In this document: positions 1-9,846 of the stretch, in pieces
Position numbering within the stretch: position 1 is the stretch's first letter
Layout of the letters: each line of letters begins with the position of its first letter
Assembly: GCF_008017535.1 (NCBI RefSeq)
Contig: NZ_VRUA01000009.1
Location: 91,846-155,845, forward strand
Length of the DNA: 64,000 nucleotides
Origin: Ottowia flava
GTDB taxonomy: Bacteria; Pseudomonadota; Gammaproteobacteria; Burkholderiales; Burkholderiaceae_C
Reading direction: 5' to 3'
Translations under genes and position numbers: made by a program
The notes under the pieces: model-generated
Seen by the model: only the letters and a program-made list of their open reading frames with translations
The model's database searches: none
Told to the model about the DNA's origin: nothing

Positions 1-522
1 GCTGTTGCTGCCCAGCATGTCGTCAATGGCCGCGTGCGCTTCTTCCTTGGTAGCAGCCACCACAACGCCTTTGCCGGCCGCCAGGCCATCGGCCTTGACG
101 ACGATGGGCGCGCCCAGCTTGTCGACGTAGGCGTGCGCGGCCACCGGGTCGGTGAAGGTTTCGTACGCCGCGGTGGGAATGCCATGGCGCTTCATGAAGT
201 CCTTGCTGAAGGCCTTCGAACTTTCGAGCTGCGCCGCCGCCTTGGTCGGCCCGAAGATGCGCAGGCCGTGCGCGCGGAATTCGTCCACCACACCGGCGGC
301 CAGCGGCTGCTCGGGGCCGACCACCGTGAGGCCGATTTTTTCGGCCTGCGCCCATTCGCGCAGGGCCACCACGTCGGTGATGGGCAGGTTTTCCAGATGG
401 GTTGACAGCGCCGTGCCGCCGTTGCCGGGGGCCACGTACACCTGCTGCACCTTGGGGGATTGGGCCAGTTTCCAGGCCAGTGCGTGTTCGCGGCCACCGC
501 CGCCAATCACCAGAATCTTCAT
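1..522 (-). CDS. purD: Phosphoribosylamine-glycine ligase (GARS), N-terminal part
   Basis: This enzyme joins glycine to 5-phosphoribosylamine with ATP, the second step of de novo purine synthesis in the cytoplasm. The 174 codons visible start MKILVIGGGGREHALAWK, which carries the family's N-terminal GGGGREHA loop at residues 7-14. They continue through VGPEQPLAAGVVD and the start of the ATP-grasp domain (VVKADGLAAGKGVVVA). The family is about 420 residues long, so the rest lies left of position 1. It follows yebC and a small lipoprotein gene on the same strand with a 44-nt gap, so co-transcription is likely. Start chosen at the ATG at 522, which gives the canonical N-terminus. Confidence 0.95.
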   Translation of the reverse strand, partial: MKILVIGGGGREHALAWKLAQSPKVQQVYVAPGNGGTALSTHLENLPITDVVALREWAQAEKIGLTVVGPEQPLAAGVVDEFRAHGLRIFGPTKAAAQLESSKAFSKDFMKRHGIPTAAYETFTDPVAAHAYVDKLGAPIVVKADGLAAGKGVVVAATKEEAHAAIDDMLGSNS

Positions 523-566
523 GGGTCTATTTCACTTGTGCACGGCGCATGTCGCCGAAGCTGCTG

Positions 567-788
567 TCACGGCCGGGCTGCTGCAGCGGCCGCGGGAGGC
601 GCCGGCCGGGCGCCATCGGGGTTTGCCACCGGTTTGTCTGCCTTTTGCTCAGGTGGGCAGTCGTCGTGGTTGTAGCCGGCGGCCCAGCCGCCGCCTTCAC
701 CAGAGACACACCAGGATGCGTCGCCGCCGCATGCGCCCAACGCCAGGGTGGCGCAGGCCAGGCCGGCGGTGCGCAGCCAAGGGGTCAC
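567..788 (-). CDS. Small predicted lipoprotein (73 aa)
   Basis: I do not recognise a family. The protein begins with a short hydrophobic signal segment ending in a lipobox, LGAC (Cys about residue 20), then a polar stretch with further cysteines and an Ala/Pro-rich tail. It would be a lipid-anchored periplasmic or outer-membrane protein. The start is GTG and overlaps the yebC stop codon by four bases (GTGA), so translation is probably coupled to yebC; purD follows. The tight overlap and lipobox support a real gene, but it is short and without a recognised function. Confidence 0.55.
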   Translation of the reverse strand: MTPWLRTAGLACATLALGACGGDASWCVSGEGGGWAAGYNHDDCPPEQKADKPVANPDGARPAPPAAAAAARP

Positions 789-1513
789 TCCAGCTCCACA
801 TTCGCGTTGTGGAACACGTCCTGCACGTCGTCCAGGTCTTCCAGCACGTCGAGCAGCTTCTGCATCTTGGCGGCATCGTCGCCGCTCAGGTCGATGGTGT
901 TCTCGGCGCGCATGGTGACTTCGGCGACTTCGGGCGTCAGGCCGGCGGCTTCCAGGGCGTTTTTCACGGCCTCGAACTGTGCCGGGTCGGTCAGCACCTC
1001 AATGGCACCTTCCTCATCGGCGATGACGTCGTCGGCGCCCGCTTCCAGGGCGACTTCCATCACCTTGTCTTCGCTGGTGCCAGGCGCAAAGATCAGCTGG
1101 CCGACGTGCTTGAACTGGAAGGCCACCGAGCCTTCGGTGCCCATGTTGCCGCCGTACTTGCTGAAGGCGTGGCGCACTTCGGCCACGGTGCGCACGCGGT
1201 TGTCGGTCATCGTGTCGATGATGATGGCCGCGCCGCCGATGCCGTAGCCCTCGTAGCGGATTTCCTCGTAGCTCACGCCTTCGAGGTTGCCCGTGGCCTT
1301 GTCGATGTTGCGCTTGACGGTGTCGGCGGGCATGTTGGCCGCCTTGGCCTTTTCGATCGCCAGCCGCAGACGCGGGTTGGCGTTCGGGTCGCCCCCGCCG
1401 GTGCGCGCGGCCACCATGATTTCACGCACCACGCGCGTCCAGACGCGCTGACGTTTTTCGTCCTGGCGGCCCTTGCGGTGCTGGATATTGGCCCATTTGC
1501 TGTGTCCGGCCAT
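785..1513 (-). CDS. yebC: YebC/PmpR family regulatory or translation-associated protein
   Basis: The 242-residue protein opens [21 protein letters not shown], the hallmark start of the YebC/PmpR (TACO1-like) family, and has normal family length. Members have been described as transcription regulators and, more recently, as aids to translation of difficult proline stretches; which role applies here cannot be told from sequence. It heads a minus-strand unit with a small lipoprotein gene and purD, and is divergent from the HerA-like ATPase gene with about 60 bp between the two starts. Confidence 0.93.
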   Translation of the reverse strand: MAGHSKWANIQHRKGRQDEKRQRVWTRVVREIMVAARTGGGDPNANPRLRLAIEKAKAANMPADTVKRNIDKATGNLEGVSYEEIRYEGYGIGGAAIIIDTMTDNRVRTVAEVRHAFSKYGGNMGTEGSVAFQFKHVGQLIFAPGTSEDKVMEVALEAGADDVIADEEGAIEVLTDPAQFEAVKNALEAAGLTPEVAEVTMRAENTIDLSGDDAAKMQKLLDVLEDLDDVQDVFHNANVELE

Positions 1514-1573
1514 GAAATTCTGCTTCCTGAAGTGCTTGGGATAATGCGGCGATTTTACTTTTGACGCACCGCC

Positions 1574-3109
1574 ATGGCCGAACCCCTGCTTATCGCCCAG
1601 CACGGCGACATCCAAACCTTCATCCTGCCGGGCCTGGCCAACCGCCACGGCCTCATCACCGGCGCCACCGGCACGGGCAAAACCGTCACGCTGCAGAAGA
1701 TCGCTGAATCGTTCAGTGCGATCGGCGTGCCGGTCTTCATGTCCGACGTGAAGGGCGACCTGACCGGCATCAGCCAGACCGGCACCATCAGCGGCAAGAT
1801 GGCCGACATCCTGAAGGAGCGCGGCCTGCCCGCGCCCGCGCCCATGGCCTGCCCCGTCACGCTGTGGGACGTGTTTGGCGAGCAGGGCCACCCGGTGCGC
1901 GCCACCATTTCCGACATGGGCCCGCTGCTGCTGGCGCGCATGCTCGACCTGAACGAAACCCAGTCGGGCGTGCTGAACCTGGTGTTCAAGATCGCCGACG
2001 ACAACGGCCTGCTGCTGCTCGATCTGAAGGACTTGCGCAGCATGCTGACCTTCGTGGCCGACAACGCCAAGCAGTTCACCACCCAGTACGGCAACGTCAG
2101 CAGCGCCAGCGTGGGCGCCATCCAGCGCGGCCTGCTCACGCTGGAAAGCCAGGGCGGCGACAAGTTCTTCGGCGAGCCCATGCTCAACATCGAGGACATG
2201 ATGCAGACCGTGGGCGGCAAGGGCGTGGTCAACATCCTGTCGGCCGACAAGCTGATGACCTCGCCGCGGCTCTATGCCACCTTCCTGCTGTGGCTGCTGT
2301 CCGACCTGTTCGAGCGCCTGCCCGAGATCGGCGACCCCGACAAGCCCAAGTTCCTGTTCTTCTTTGACGAAGCGCACCTGCTCTTCAACGACGCGCCCAA
2401 GGCGCTCTTGGAGCGCATCGAACTGGTGGTGCGCCTGGTGCGCTCCAAGGGCGTGGGCGTGTTCTTCGTCACGCAAAACCCGATCGACGTGCCCGACACC
2501 GTGCTGGCGCAGTTGGGCAACCGCGTGCAGCACGCGCTGCGCGCCTTCACCGCGCGCGACCAGAAGGCGGTCAAGGCGACGGCCGAAACCATGCGCGGCA
2601 ACCCCGACCTGAACATCGAGCAGGCCATCACCGAGCTGGGCACCGGCGAGGCGCTGGTCAGCTTCCTGGATGAAAAAGGCCGCCCGGGCGTGACGCAGCG
2701 CGTCTTCGTCATCCCGCCGGGCAGCCAGATCGGCCCGATCAGCGACGCCCAGCGCGCCGAGCTGATCAAGTCGTCCCTCGTGGCCGGCACCTACGAGCAG
2801 ACGGTCGACCGCGAATCGGCCTACGAGCTGCTGGCCCAGCGCGGCGCCCAGGCCGTGCCCGCCGGCCAACCTGGCGCCCCCGCAGCGCCCGGCGCCACCG
2901 GCGCCGCGGGTGCGCCTGCGGCCGACAACGGCGGCTTGTTCGGCGATCTGATGACCATGGGCAAGGAAGCCCTGTTCGGCCGCACCGGCCCGCGCGGCGG
3001 CCAGTACGACGGTCTGGTGCAGAACGTGGTCAAGGGTGAGATGCGCCGCATGGGCCGCGAACTGGTGCGCGGTGCGCTGGGCAGCCTGCTGGGCGGCAAG
3101 AAGCGCTGA
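1574..3109 (+). CDS. yjgR: HerA-like ATPase, DUF853 (YjgR family)
   Basis: This 511-residue P-loop ATPase has Walker A GATGTGKT at residues 30-37, a DVKGDLTG segment after it, and Walker B with [10 protein letters not shown] at about 258-267. These features define the DUF853/YjgR branch of the HerA/FtsK superfamily, whose cellular role is not established. The region around residues 420-455 is a low-complexity Ala/Gly/Pro linker before a basic C-terminus ending GSLLGGKKR. No clear Shine-Dalgarno precedes the ATG. Downstream, the whole gap to upp is occupied by a repeat element. Confidence 0.88.
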   Translation: MAEPLLIAQHGDIQTFILPGLANRHGLITGATGTGKTVTLQKIAESFSAIGVPVFMSDVKGDLTGISQTGTISGKMADILKERGLPAPAPMACPVTLWDVFGEQGHPVRATISDMGPLLLARMLDLNETQSGVLNLVFKIADDNGLLLLDLKDLRSMLTFVADNAKQFTTQYGNVSSASVGAIQRGLLTLESQGGDKFFGEPMLNIEDMMQTVGGKGVVNILSADKLMTSPRLYATFLLWLLSDLFERLPEIGDPDKPKFLFFFDEAHLLFNDAPKALLERIELVVRLVRSKGVGVFFVTQNPIDVPDTVLAQLGNRVQHALRAFTARDQKAVKATAETMRGNPDLNIEQAITELGTGEALVSFLDEKGRPGVTQRVFVIPPGSQIGPISDAQRAELIKSSLVAGTYEQTVDRESAYELLAQRGAQAVPAGQPGAPAAPGATGAAGAPAADNGGLFGDLMTMGKEALFGRTGPRGGQYDGLVQNVVKGEMRRMGRELVRGALGSLLGGKKR

Positions 3110-3110
3110 G

Positions 3111-3182
3111 CTTCAAATTTACAAGAAATCGACCTATCGCCCTACAACCACCTGCGCAACCAGCTACTCAAACAATAGCAAA
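3111..3182 (-). repeat. Comamonadaceae-type palindromic repeat, copy 1 (intergenic)
   Basis: On the minus strand it contains the core TAGCTGGTTGCGCAGG followed by a GTTGTAGGGC segment and a tail ending near CTTGTAAATTTGAAG. It fills almost the entire gap between the yjgR stop and the upp start. Confidence 0.75.
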
Positions 3183-3185
3183 CAA

Positions 3186-3818
3186 ATGCCCGCCCAAGTC
3201 CACCACATCACCCACCCGCTGGTGCAGCACAAGCTCACGCTGATGCGCAACAAGGAAGCCAGCAGCACCACCTTCCGCACGCTGCTGGGCGAGCTGGCCA
3301 TGCTGATGGCCTATGAAGTGACGCGCGACACGCCCACACAGCTGGTCGAGATCGAGACGCCGCTTGAAAAAATGATGAGCCCCATGATTGACGGCAAGAA
3401 GCTGGTGTTTGCCAGCATCCTGCGCGCCGGCAACGGCATGCTGGACGGCCTGCTGCGCGTGGTGCCCAGCGCGCGCATCGGCCACGTCGGCCTGTACCGC
3501 GACCCGCAGACGCTGCAGGCGGTCGAGTACTTCTACAAGATGCCGGGCGACCTGACCGAGCGCGATGTGATCGCCGTGGACCCGATGCTGGCCACTGGCC
3601 ATTCGGCCGTTGCTGCGCTGACGCGGCTGAAGGCGGACAAGCCGCGCTCGCTCAAGTTTTTGTGCCTGCTGGCCGCGCCCGAAGGGCTGAAGACGCTGAC
3701 GGCCGCCCACCCCGATGTGCCGATCTACACCGCCGCGATCGACCGCGAGCTGAACGACCACGGTTACATCCTGCCCGGCCTGGGCGACGCGGGCGACCGG
3801 ATCTTCGGAACGAAGTAA
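3186..3818 (+). CDS. upp: Uracil phosphoribosyltransferase
   Basis: The enzyme salvages uracil to UMP using PRPP in the cytoplasm. The 210-residue product has the family's usual length, the PRPP-binding segment [11 protein letters not shown], and the C-terminal [13 protein letters not shown] that closes most Upp proteins. The ATG at 3186 gives the canonical N-terminus ([17 protein letters not shown]); a longer in-frame extension would run into yjgR. There is no visible Shine-Dalgarno because a repeat element ends four bases before the start, which is odd for a housekeeping gene. Confidence 0.95.
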   Translation: MPAQVHHITHPLVQHKLTLMRNKEASSTTFRTLLGELAMLMAYEVTRDTPTQLVEIETPLEKMMSPMIDGKKLVFASILRAGNGMLDGLLRVVPSARIGHVGLYRDPQTLQAVEYFYKMPGDLTERDVIAVDPMLATGHSAVAALTRLKADKPRSLKFLCLLAAPEGLKTLTAAHPDVPIYTAAIDRELNDHGYILPGLGDAGDRIFGTK

Positions 3819-3956
3819 AGGCGCTGCCCGCGCTCCAAGGCGCGGCAGCACCTGTTCGAACACCGCACGACGTGCGGCACGCTGCGCCGCTGTTCCACTG
3901 CTGCGGCGCTTTCATGGACCCTCACGCGGGCAAGCCCACGCCATTCACCCATCGAC

Positions 3957-5039
3957 ATGGAATCCGAAGTCAGTCATGTGCTCTGGGCGGGCCTCGCGCT
4001 CGGCGCCGCTTTTGGCGCCGCCGCGCAGGTCAGCCGCTTCTGCCTCTTGCGCGGCCTGCGCCAGTCCGTGGGGCGGGACGACGCCCAGCGCGACGGCTCA
4101 CCGGCGCTGCAGGCCTTCGCTCTCGCCCTGGCGGTAGCGCTGCTGGGCGCGCAGGCGCTGGCGTACCTGGGGCAGATCGACTGGGCGAATGCGCCCGTCG
4201 TGCGCGCGCGCTTTTCGGTGACGGCGGTGTTCATCGGCGGCTTGCTGTTCGGCGTGGGCATGGCGCTGGCACGCAGTTGCGGTGCGCGCGCGCTGGTGCT
4301 GCTGGGCAGCGGCAACCTGCGCGCACTGGTCACGCTGCTGGGCCTGGCCATTGCCGCGCAGGCGTCGCTCACGGGCGTGCTTGCCCCGCTGCGCAACTGG
4401 CTTCAAGGCTGGGGCACGGTGACGCTGACGCACGCCACGCTGCCCGCGCAACTGCAGGCGCAAGGCCTGCCGGCGCCGCTGGCCGTCGGGTTGGCCACGG
4501 CCGTGCCCGTGCTCGCCTTGCTGCTGTTCGCCGTGCGCCGCCCGAGCCTGCGGCGCAGCCGGCGCGAGTGGCTGGGCGCGCTGGCGATTGGCGCGCTGGT
4601 GGCCGCGGGCTGGTGGATCAGTGCCCACGTCGGCGTCGATCCGTTCGAGCCGATCCCGATGAGCTCGCTCAGCTTCGTCGGCCCGGTGGCCGACGCCCTG
4701 CTCTACCTGCAGATGTCGCTGGGGCGCAAGTTCAGCCTGGGCGCGGCCATCGTCGTCGGCACGCTGCTGGGTGCGCTGGTGGCGGCACTGGCCACGCGCA
4801 CCGCGCGCTGGGAGGGCTTTGACAGCCCATCGCGCCTGGCCGGCTCGATCGTCGGCGGCCTGCTGATGGGGTTTGGCGGCGTGGTCGCTGTGGGCTGCAC
4901 CATCGGCCAGGCCTTGAGCGGCCTGTCGGCGCTGGCGTTCGCCAGCGTGCCGGCGGTGGCGGGCATTGTGGTGGGTGCGCTGATCACGCTTCGGCTGCGG
5001 CCGCGTGGCCTGGGCGCCGGGAAACCGTTGCCGGCCTGA
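3957..5039 (+). CDS. YeeE/YedE family sulfur-compound transporter
   Basis: A 360-residue, strongly hydrophobic protein with about nine or ten membrane segments. Conserved cysteine motifs of the YeeE/YedE (TsuA-like) family are visible: SRFCLLRG near residue 30, ARSCGARALVLLGSGNLRAL near 105-125, and GCTIGQALSGLS near 310. Family members import thiosulfate or related sulfur compounds across the inner membrane. It stands alone between upp and an opposing copD-like gene. Substrate is inferred from the family only. Confidence 0.85.
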   Translation: MESEVSHVLWAGLALGAAFGAAAQVSRFCLLRGLRQSVGRDDAQRDGSPALQAFALALAVALLGAQALAYLGQIDWANAPVVRARFSVTAVFIGGLLFGVGMALARSCGARALVLLGSGNLRALVTLLGLAIAAQASLTGVLAPLRNWLQGWGTVTLTHATLPAQLQAQGLPAPLAVGLATAVPVLALLLFAVRRPSLRRSRREWLGALAIGALVAAGWWISAHVGVDPFEPIPMSSLSFVGPVADALLYLQMSLGRKFSLGAAIVVGTLLGALVAALATRTARWEGFDSPSRLAGSIVGGLLMGFGGVVAVGCTIGQALSGLSALAFASVPAVAGIVVGALITLRLRPRGLGAGKPLPA

Positions 5040-5083
5040 ACGCGGCCTTCAGCCGGCGTTGACTCAGCCAATCGCCTGCCGCG

Positions 5084-5524
5084 CTACACCCCGCCGAAGC
5101 GCAGCGAAACGCCCACGGCGACAAACGCCACCGAAATCAGCGTCACCGCCGCCACGTGCCACGCCATCAGCGGCAGCGTCGCCGCCGTCAGGCGCGGAAT
5201 CACCCGCCGCCGGGCGTGCGTGGCGATCAGCGCCGTCAGCACCAGCAGGCCCAGCTTGAGCGCGATGGCGCGCGCGACCGGTGTTTCGGGCGACAGCCAG
5301 GCACCCACACTCGGCACCATCTGCCACGCCATCCAGACGCCGGTGACGACCTGCACCACCAGCGCGGGCATGCCGATGCGCTCGTAGCCCTGCTCAAAGC
5401 GCAACAGTTGCTCGGGCGAACGCTCGCGCACCACACGCGGCAGCCAGGCGAGGGCCAGCACCAGATGGCCACCGGTCCAGATGGTGGCCCCCAGAACATG
5501 CAGGAAAAGTGCGGTGGCGTACAT
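5084..5524 (-). CDS. CopD-like integral membrane protein
   Basis: A 146-residue protein with four predicted membrane helices. The N-terminal FLHVLGATIWTGGHLVLAL and the histidine-bearing helices match the CopD copper-resistance domain in its short stand-alone form. Full CopD proteins work with CopC in copper handling; here no copC or other copper gene is nearby, so a copper role is only suggested. Its 3' end converges on the YeeE gene. Confidence 0.7.
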   Translation of the reverse strand: MYATALFLHVLGATIWTGGHLVLALAWLPRVVRERSPEQLLRFEQGYERIGMPALVVQVVTGVWMAWQMVPSVGAWLSPETPVARAIALKLGLLVLTALIATHARRRVIPRLTAATLPLMAWHVAAVTLISVAFVAVGVSLRFGGV

Positions 5525-5644
5525 GGGGCGAAAAGCGCGGGCGGAGTCGAGAGAGGCGCAGCACGTCGCTGCACGCCGCCTGATGCCCTATTTTTCGCCG
5601 CCTTGGCCTCCGCCGCCTTGACACGCATCAGGTTTCACAGAAAT

Positions 5645-5722
5645 CCATTACTATCTATTTGATAGCTGGCTGCGCAGATGGTTGTAGGGCTAGAGGCCAA
5701 AATCCCTTGAATTTTTGCCAAC
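5645..5722 (+). repeat. Palindromic repeat, copy 2 (intergenic)
   Basis: Plus-strand copy with core TAGCTGGCTGCGCAG, then GTTGTAGGGCTAGAGGCC and a tail ending CCTTGAA. It lies between the copD-like gene start and the msrA stop. It is the clearest example of the TAGGGCT..AGGCC subtype. Confidence 0.8.
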
Positions 5723-5772
5723 CTTGGCCCACAGCAGCCCGGCTGCGCGGGCAGCCACAGCCGGCGCGCGTC

Positions 5773-6315
5773 TCAGGCTTTCGCCATCGCACGGAACGTC
5801 TTGCGAAACTTCGCCACCTTGGGTGCGGCCACGGCCATGCAGTAGCCCTGCGTCGGGTTTTTCTCGAAGAAGTCCTGGTGGTAGGCCTCGGCCGGGAAGT
5901 AGTGCGTCAGCGGCTCGACCTCGGTCACGATGCTACTGTCGTACAGCTTGTCCTGGCTGGCCTCGCGGATCAGGTCGTTGGCGACGGCCTGCTGCTCGGG
6001 CGTGGTGAAGTAAATGCCGCTGCGGTACTGCGTGCCGACATCGTTGCCCTGGCGGTTGAGCTGCGTCGGGTCGTGCACCACAAAGAAGATTTCCAGCAGC
6101 TGGCGCGTGCTGATCTGCGCCGGGTCGTACACCAGCTTGGCGACTTCGTTGCAGCCCGTGCGGCCGGTGCACACCTGCTCGTAGGTCGGCGCGGTTTCCT
6201 GGCCGTTGCTGTAGCCGCTCTCCACGTCCAGCACGCCGCGCACTTCCTTGAAGACAGCTTCGGTGCACCAGAAGCAGCCGCCGCCGAGCACGAGGGTTTC
6301 GGTTTTTTCAGTCAT
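5773..6315 (-). CDS. msrA: Peptide methionine sulfoxide reductase MsrA
   Basis: Reduces the S-epimer of methionine sulfoxide in proteins, repairing oxidative damage. The 180-residue sequence has the catalytic GGCFWC motif with the nucleophile Cys at residue 14, plus GYSNGQ and the conserved YHQDF segment. An in-frame ATG exists 21 bases upstream (6336), but an AGGAG sits at proper distance before the ATG at 6315, which I therefore chose. It lies 22 nt downstream of the LysR gene on the same strand. Confidence 0.95.
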   Translation of the reverse strand: MTEKTETLVLGGGCFWCTEAVFKEVRGVLDVESGYSNGQETAPTYEQVCTGRTGCNEVAKLVYDPAQISTRQLLEIFFVVHDPTQLNRQGNDVGTQYRSGIYFTTPEQQAVANDLIREASQDKLYDSSIVTEVEPLTHYFPAEAYHQDFFEKNPTQGYCMAVAAPKVAKFRKTFRAMAKA

Positions 6316-6337
6316 ATCGATCTCCTGAGGGGCCATG

Positions 6338-7234
6338 CTAGCCGCCCTCGGCCACGGTCTGCACCGCGCCCAGGAACAACCCCAGCGCCGGCTGGCCCTG
6401 CGCCGGGCGCCACAGGCAGCGCGTTTCGTAGCGCGGCAGCGCGCCGTGCGGGTCGGTCACCGGCACAAACACCGCGCCGGCCAGGCCCGACAGGCGCAGA
6501 GCCTCGGGCACCAGCGCCACCGCCAGCCCCTGCGCGACCAGCGAAGTGACGCTCAGCCAGTGGCGCAACTCGTGCAGCGGCTGCGGCGCGAAGCCTGCCG
6601 CCTGGCACGCGGCGAGGATGCGCGCGTGGTAGTCGGGCGAGACCTCGCGCGAAACGATGGCCAGCGCCTCGCCCGCCAGCGCCGAAAGCGGCACCGCGCG
6701 CTCGGCCGCCAACGCATGGCCGTGGGGCACGCAGGCGACGAAGGGCTGGCTCGAAATCAGCTGTTCGGCCAGGCCTTCGGGCGCGCGCGGCACGTGGGCA
6801 AAACCCACGTCCAGCCGCCCGTGCAGCAGCTCGACCAGCTGGTCGCTGGAACTCATCTCGCGCAGCGTGAGCGCCAGGCGCGGGTGCTCGGCCTGAAAGC
6901 GCCGCAGCATCTGCGGCAGGCCGCGGTACAGCACCGTACCGGCAAAACCGAGTTGCAGCCGGCCGACCTGCCCGCTGGCAGCGTCGCGCGCGGCGTCCAG
7001 CGCCTGCGCTGCCTGGTCCAGCGCGGTTTGCGCGGCCGGCACCAGCGCCCGGCCCGCCGCGGTGAGCTGCACGCCGCGGCTGTTGCGCACGAAGAGCGGC
7101 GCCCCGACCTCGGCCTCCAGCTGCTGGATCGCCACCGTCAGCGGCGGCTGGCTGATCGCCAGCCGCTGTGCCGCGCGGCCGAAGTGCAATGCGTCGGCCA
7201 GCGCGAGGAAATAGCGCAGGTGGCGGAGCTCCAT
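6338..7234 (-). CDS. LysR-family transcriptional regulator, probably controlling gcdH
   Basis: A 298-residue LysR protein. The N-terminal [22 protein letters not shown] and following helix-turn-helix are typical, and the rest is the periplasmic-binding-like effector domain. It is transcribed divergently from gcdH across a 105-bp AT-rich spacer, the classical layout for a LysR regulator and its target. LysR regulators beside gcdH are known in Burkholderiales (GcdR type), so control of glutaryl-CoA degradation is a reasonable inference. msrA follows closely and may be co-transcribed. Confidence 0.9.
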   Translation of the reverse strand: MELRHLRYFLALADALHFGRAAQRLAISQPPLTVAIQQLEAEVGAPLFVRNSRGVQLTAAGRALVPAAQTALDQAAQALDAARDAASGQVGRLQLGFAGTVLYRGLPQMLRRFQAEHPRLALTLREMSSSDQLVELLHGRLDVGFAHVPRAPEGLAEQLISSQPFVACVPHGHALAAERAVPLSALAGEALAIVSREVSPDYHARILAACQAAGFAPQPLHELRHWLSVTSLVAQGLAVALVPEALRLSGLAGAVFVPVTDPHGALPRYETRCLWRPAQGQPALGLFLGAVQTVAEGG

Positions 7235-7256
7235 GAATACTCAATACCTATCAATT

Positions 7257-7271
7257 TATCGTTATTCGATA
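7257..7271. promoter_or_regulatory. Candidate LysR operator in the lysR-gcdH spacer
   Basis: TATCGTTATTCGATA is an inverted repeat (TATCG / CGATA) in the middle of the divergent spacer. LysR proteins bind such T-Nx-A dyads. The position fits; binding is inferred. Confidence 0.45.
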
Positions 7272-7339
7272 TTAGACAGCTATTCATGCCCGCGTCACAA
7301 TCCCACCATCGCGACCCGACAACACCCAGGAGACCGGAC

Positions 7340-8524
7340 ATGAAAGCCAAAGCCACTTTCAATTGGGCAGACCCCTTCCTGCTGACCGAACAGCTCACCG
7401 ACGACGAGCGTCAGGTGCAGGAAGCGGCCCGCGCCTACTGCCAGGAAAAGCTGCTGCCGCGCGTGCAGATGGCCTTCCGCAATGAAACGACCGACGCCAG
7501 CATCTTCCGCGAGATGGGCGAGCTGGGCCTGCTGGGCGCCACCATCCCCGAGCAGTACGGCGGTGCCGGCCTGAATTACGTGTGCTATGGCCTAGTGGCG
7601 CGCGAGGTCGAGCGCGTCGATTCCGGCTACCGTAGCATGATGAGCGTGCAAAGCTCGCTGGTGATGGTGCCGATCAACGAATTCGGCACCGAAGCGCAAA
7701 AGCAGAAATACCTGCCCAAGCTGGCCAGCGGCGAGTGGATCGGCTGCTTTGGCTTGACCGAGCCGAACCACGGCTCCGACCCCGGCAGCATGATCACGCG
7801 GGCCAAAAAGGTCGACGGCGGCTACAGCTTGAGTGGCGCCAAGATGTGGATCACCAACAGCCCGATCGCCGACGTGTTCGTGGTCTGGGCCAAGGACGAC
7901 GGCGGCCAGATCCGCGGCTTCATCCTCGAAAAGGGCTGGAAAGGCCTGACGGCCCCGGCCGTGCACGGCAAGGTCGGCCTGCGCGCCAGCATCACGGGCG
8001 AAATCGTCATGGACGAGGTGTTCTGCCCCGAAGAAAACGCCTTCCCGGACGTGCGCGGCCTCAAGGGCCCGTTCACCTGCCTGAACAGCGCGCGCTACGG
8101 CATTGCCTGGGGCGCCATGGGCGCCGCCGAAGACTGTTTCCACCGCGCCCGCCAGTACGTGTTGGACCGCAACCAGTTCGGCCGCCCGCTGGCCGCCAAC
8201 CAGCTCATCCAGAAAAAGCTGGCCGACATGCTGACCGACATCGGCCTGGGCCTTCAGGGCGTGCTGCGTCTGGGCCGCATGAAGGACGAGGGCGTCGCCC
8301 CGGTCGAGTTGACCTCGGTGCTCAAGCGCAACAACTGCGGCAAGGCGCTGGACATCGCCCGCGTGGCGCGCGACATGATGGGCGGCAACGGCATCAGCGA
8401 CGAGTTCGGCGTGGCCCGCCATCTGGTGAACCTGGAGGTGGTCAACACCTATGAGGGCACGCACGACGTGCACGCGCTGATCATGGGCCGCGCGATCACG
8501 GGGATTGCGGCGTTCGCGAACTGA
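7340..8524 (+). CDS. gcdH: Glutaryl-CoA dehydrogenase
   Basis: This FAD flavoprotein oxidises and decarboxylates glutaryl-CoA to crotonyl-CoA in lysine, tryptophan and glutarate breakdown. The 394-residue protein shows the acyl-CoA dehydrogenase signatures [17 protein letters not shown] and [19 protein letters not shown], and the GcdH catalytic base in [10 protein letters not shown] (Glu at residue 372). A CAGGAGA ribosome-binding site precedes the ATG. Divergent from a LysR gene; a hairpin terminator follows. GcdH is preferred over other acyl-CoA dehydrogenases because of the overall sequence and the LysR neighbour. Confidence 0.92.
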   Translation: MKAKATFNWADPFLLTEQLTDDERQVQEAARAYCQEKLLPRVQMAFRNETTDASIFREMGELGLLGATIPEQYGGAGLNYVCYGLVAREVERVDSGYRSMMSVQSSLVMVPINEFGTEAQKQKYLPKLASGEWIGCFGLTEPNHGSDPGSMITRAKKVDGGYSLSGAKMWITNSPIADVFVVWAKDDGGQIRGFILEKGWKGLTAPAVHGKVGLRASITGEIVMDEVFCPEENAFPDVRGLKGPFTCLNSARYGIAWGAMGAAEDCFHRARQYVLDRNQFGRPLAANQLIQKKLADMLTDIGLGLQGVLRLGRMKDEGVAPVELTSVLKRNNCGKALDIARVARDMMGGNGISDEFGVARHLVNLEVVNTYEGTHDVHALIMGRAITGIAAFAN

Positions 8525-8572
8525 TCACCCGCCGCGCGGCGACTTGAAGGGCGGCGCCCCAGCCCCCAGCTG

Positions 8573-8606
8573 AAGGCCTGCGCCACGTGCGCGGGCCTTT
8601 TGTTTT
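8573..8606 (+). terminator. Rho-independent terminator after gcdH
   Basis: Inverted repeat AAGGCC-t-GCGC / GCGC-g-GGCCTT with a CACGT loop, followed by a T-rich run (TTTTGTTTT). It lies about 50 bp past the gcdH stop. Confidence 0.8.
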
Positions 8607-8697
8607 CTGGCCACCGGGTGGCCCTTGGCTATGGCGCATGATCAGGGGTTTGAACGGCGGCCATCGCCCCCGGCCATCAGCGCTTCTATAACGACCC

Positions 8698-9720
8698 ATG
8701 AAAATCTTCCGCGGCCTGCGCCACCCCGGTATGGCACCGGGCTGCGCCCTGACCATCGGCAACTTCGACGGCGTGCACCGTGGCCACCAGGCCATGCTGG
8801 CGCTGCTGAAGAACGAGGCTGCGCACCGCGGCGTGCCCAGTTGCGTGATGACATTCGAGCCGCACCCGCGCGACTATTTCGCCGCCGTCACCGGCAAGCC
8901 TGATTTGGCGCCGCCGCGCATCACCACCTTCCGCGACAAACTGGCCGAGTTGGCGCGCTGCGGCGTGGACCAGGCGATCGTGCTGCCGTTCAACGCCGAA
9001 TTGGCCAGCCAGCCGCCGCAGGCCTTCATTGACGACGTGCTGGTCGGCGGCCTGGGCGTGCGCTACGTGCTGGTGGGCGACGATTTCCGCTTTGGCGCCA
9101 AGCGCGCGGGCGACTACGCGATGCTGGACGCCGCCGGCACGCAGTTGGGTTTTGACGTGGCGCGTATGCAGAGTTACGAAGTGCACGGCCTGCGCGTGTC
9201 CAGCTCGGCGGTGCGCGAGGCGCTGGACCAGGGCCGGCTCCAGGACGCCGCCGCCCTGCTGGGCCGCCCCTACAGCATCAGCGGCCACGTGGTGCACGGG
9301 CGCAAGCTGGGCCGCGCGCTGGCCGAGAGCGTGCCGGGCGCGGCAGATGGCTTTCGCACACTCAACCTGCGCTTTTCGCGCCGCGCCCACGCCTGGAAAC
9401 CCGCCGCCAGCGGCATCTTCGTGGTCGAAGTCCACGGCCTGGCCGATCGGCCACTGCCGGGCGTCGCCAACCTGGGCGTGCGCCCGTCGCTGGACCCGAC
9501 CGACGTGAACGGCGGCCGCGTGCTGCTGGAAACCCATTGCCTCGACTGGCCCGCGCACCTGGGGCCGGAAGGGGCCTACGGTAAAATCATCCGCGTGGAT
9601 CTGCTGCACAAATTGCACGACGAGTTGCGCTATCACAGCCTCGCGGCGCTGACCGAAGGCATAGCGCGCGATCGCGACGACGCGCGCGCCTGGCTCGCCA
9701 GCCGTTCGGCACGAATTTGA
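8698..9720 (+). CDS. ribF: Bifunctional riboflavin kinase / FAD synthetase
   Basis: Converts riboflavin to FMN and then to FAD. The 340-residue protein has the nucleotidyltransferase signature TIGNFDGVHRGHQ near residues 18-30 and the SSSAVREAL segment in the N-terminal half. The C-terminal riboflavin kinase domain carries GVANLGVRPS and a NGGRVLLETH stretch. Length matches the family. It sits upstream of ileS and lspA on the same strand, the usual order in proteobacteria. A repeat element separates it from ileS. Confidence 0.95.
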   Translation: MKIFRGLRHPGMAPGCALTIGNFDGVHRGHQAMLALLKNEAAHRGVPSCVMTFEPHPRDYFAAVTGKPDLAPPRITTFRDKLAELARCGVDQAIVLPFNAELASQPPQAFIDDVLVGGLGVRYVLVGDDFRFGAKRAGDYAMLDAAGTQLGFDVARMQSYEVHGLRVSSSAVREALDQGRLQDAAALLGRPYSISGHVVHGRKLGRALAESVPGAADGFRTLNLRFSRRAHAWKPAASGIFVVEVHGLADRPLPGVANLGVRPSLDPTDVNGGRVLLETHCLDWPAHLGPEGAYGKIIRVDLLHKLHDELRYHSLAALTEGIARDRDDARAWLASRSARI

Positions 9721-9767
9721 AGGGGCGGCGGGCGCCCCTTGCCGACGCGCCAACGCCAGTTGCCCCA

Positions 9768-9836
9768 CTCCCGATTTCATAGCTGCCTGCGCAGGTGCAG
9801 CCTGCGCCAGCGGCCAATTTGATTCAAATTTTCCGT
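9768..9836 (+). repeat. Palindromic repeat, copy 3 (intergenic)
   Basis: Plus-strand copy with core TAGCTGCCTGCGCAGG, then CCTGCGCCAGCGGCCAATTT and a TTCAAAT tail. It is the reference copy for the second subtype. It sits between ribF and ileS, ending about 10 bp before the ileS ATG. Confidence 0.85.
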
Positions 9837-9846
9837 TGCCGACACC

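Noticed and set aside
785..2869. A long minus-strand frame running from the yjgR region into yebC
   Set aside because: Only the last 242 codons are the YebC protein. The rest is antisense to the HerA-like ATPase gene.
9719..9741. GC-rich inverted repeat after ribF
   Set aside because: AAGGGGC and GCCCCTT pair, but no T-run follows; it may be weak structure and I cannot call it a terminator.
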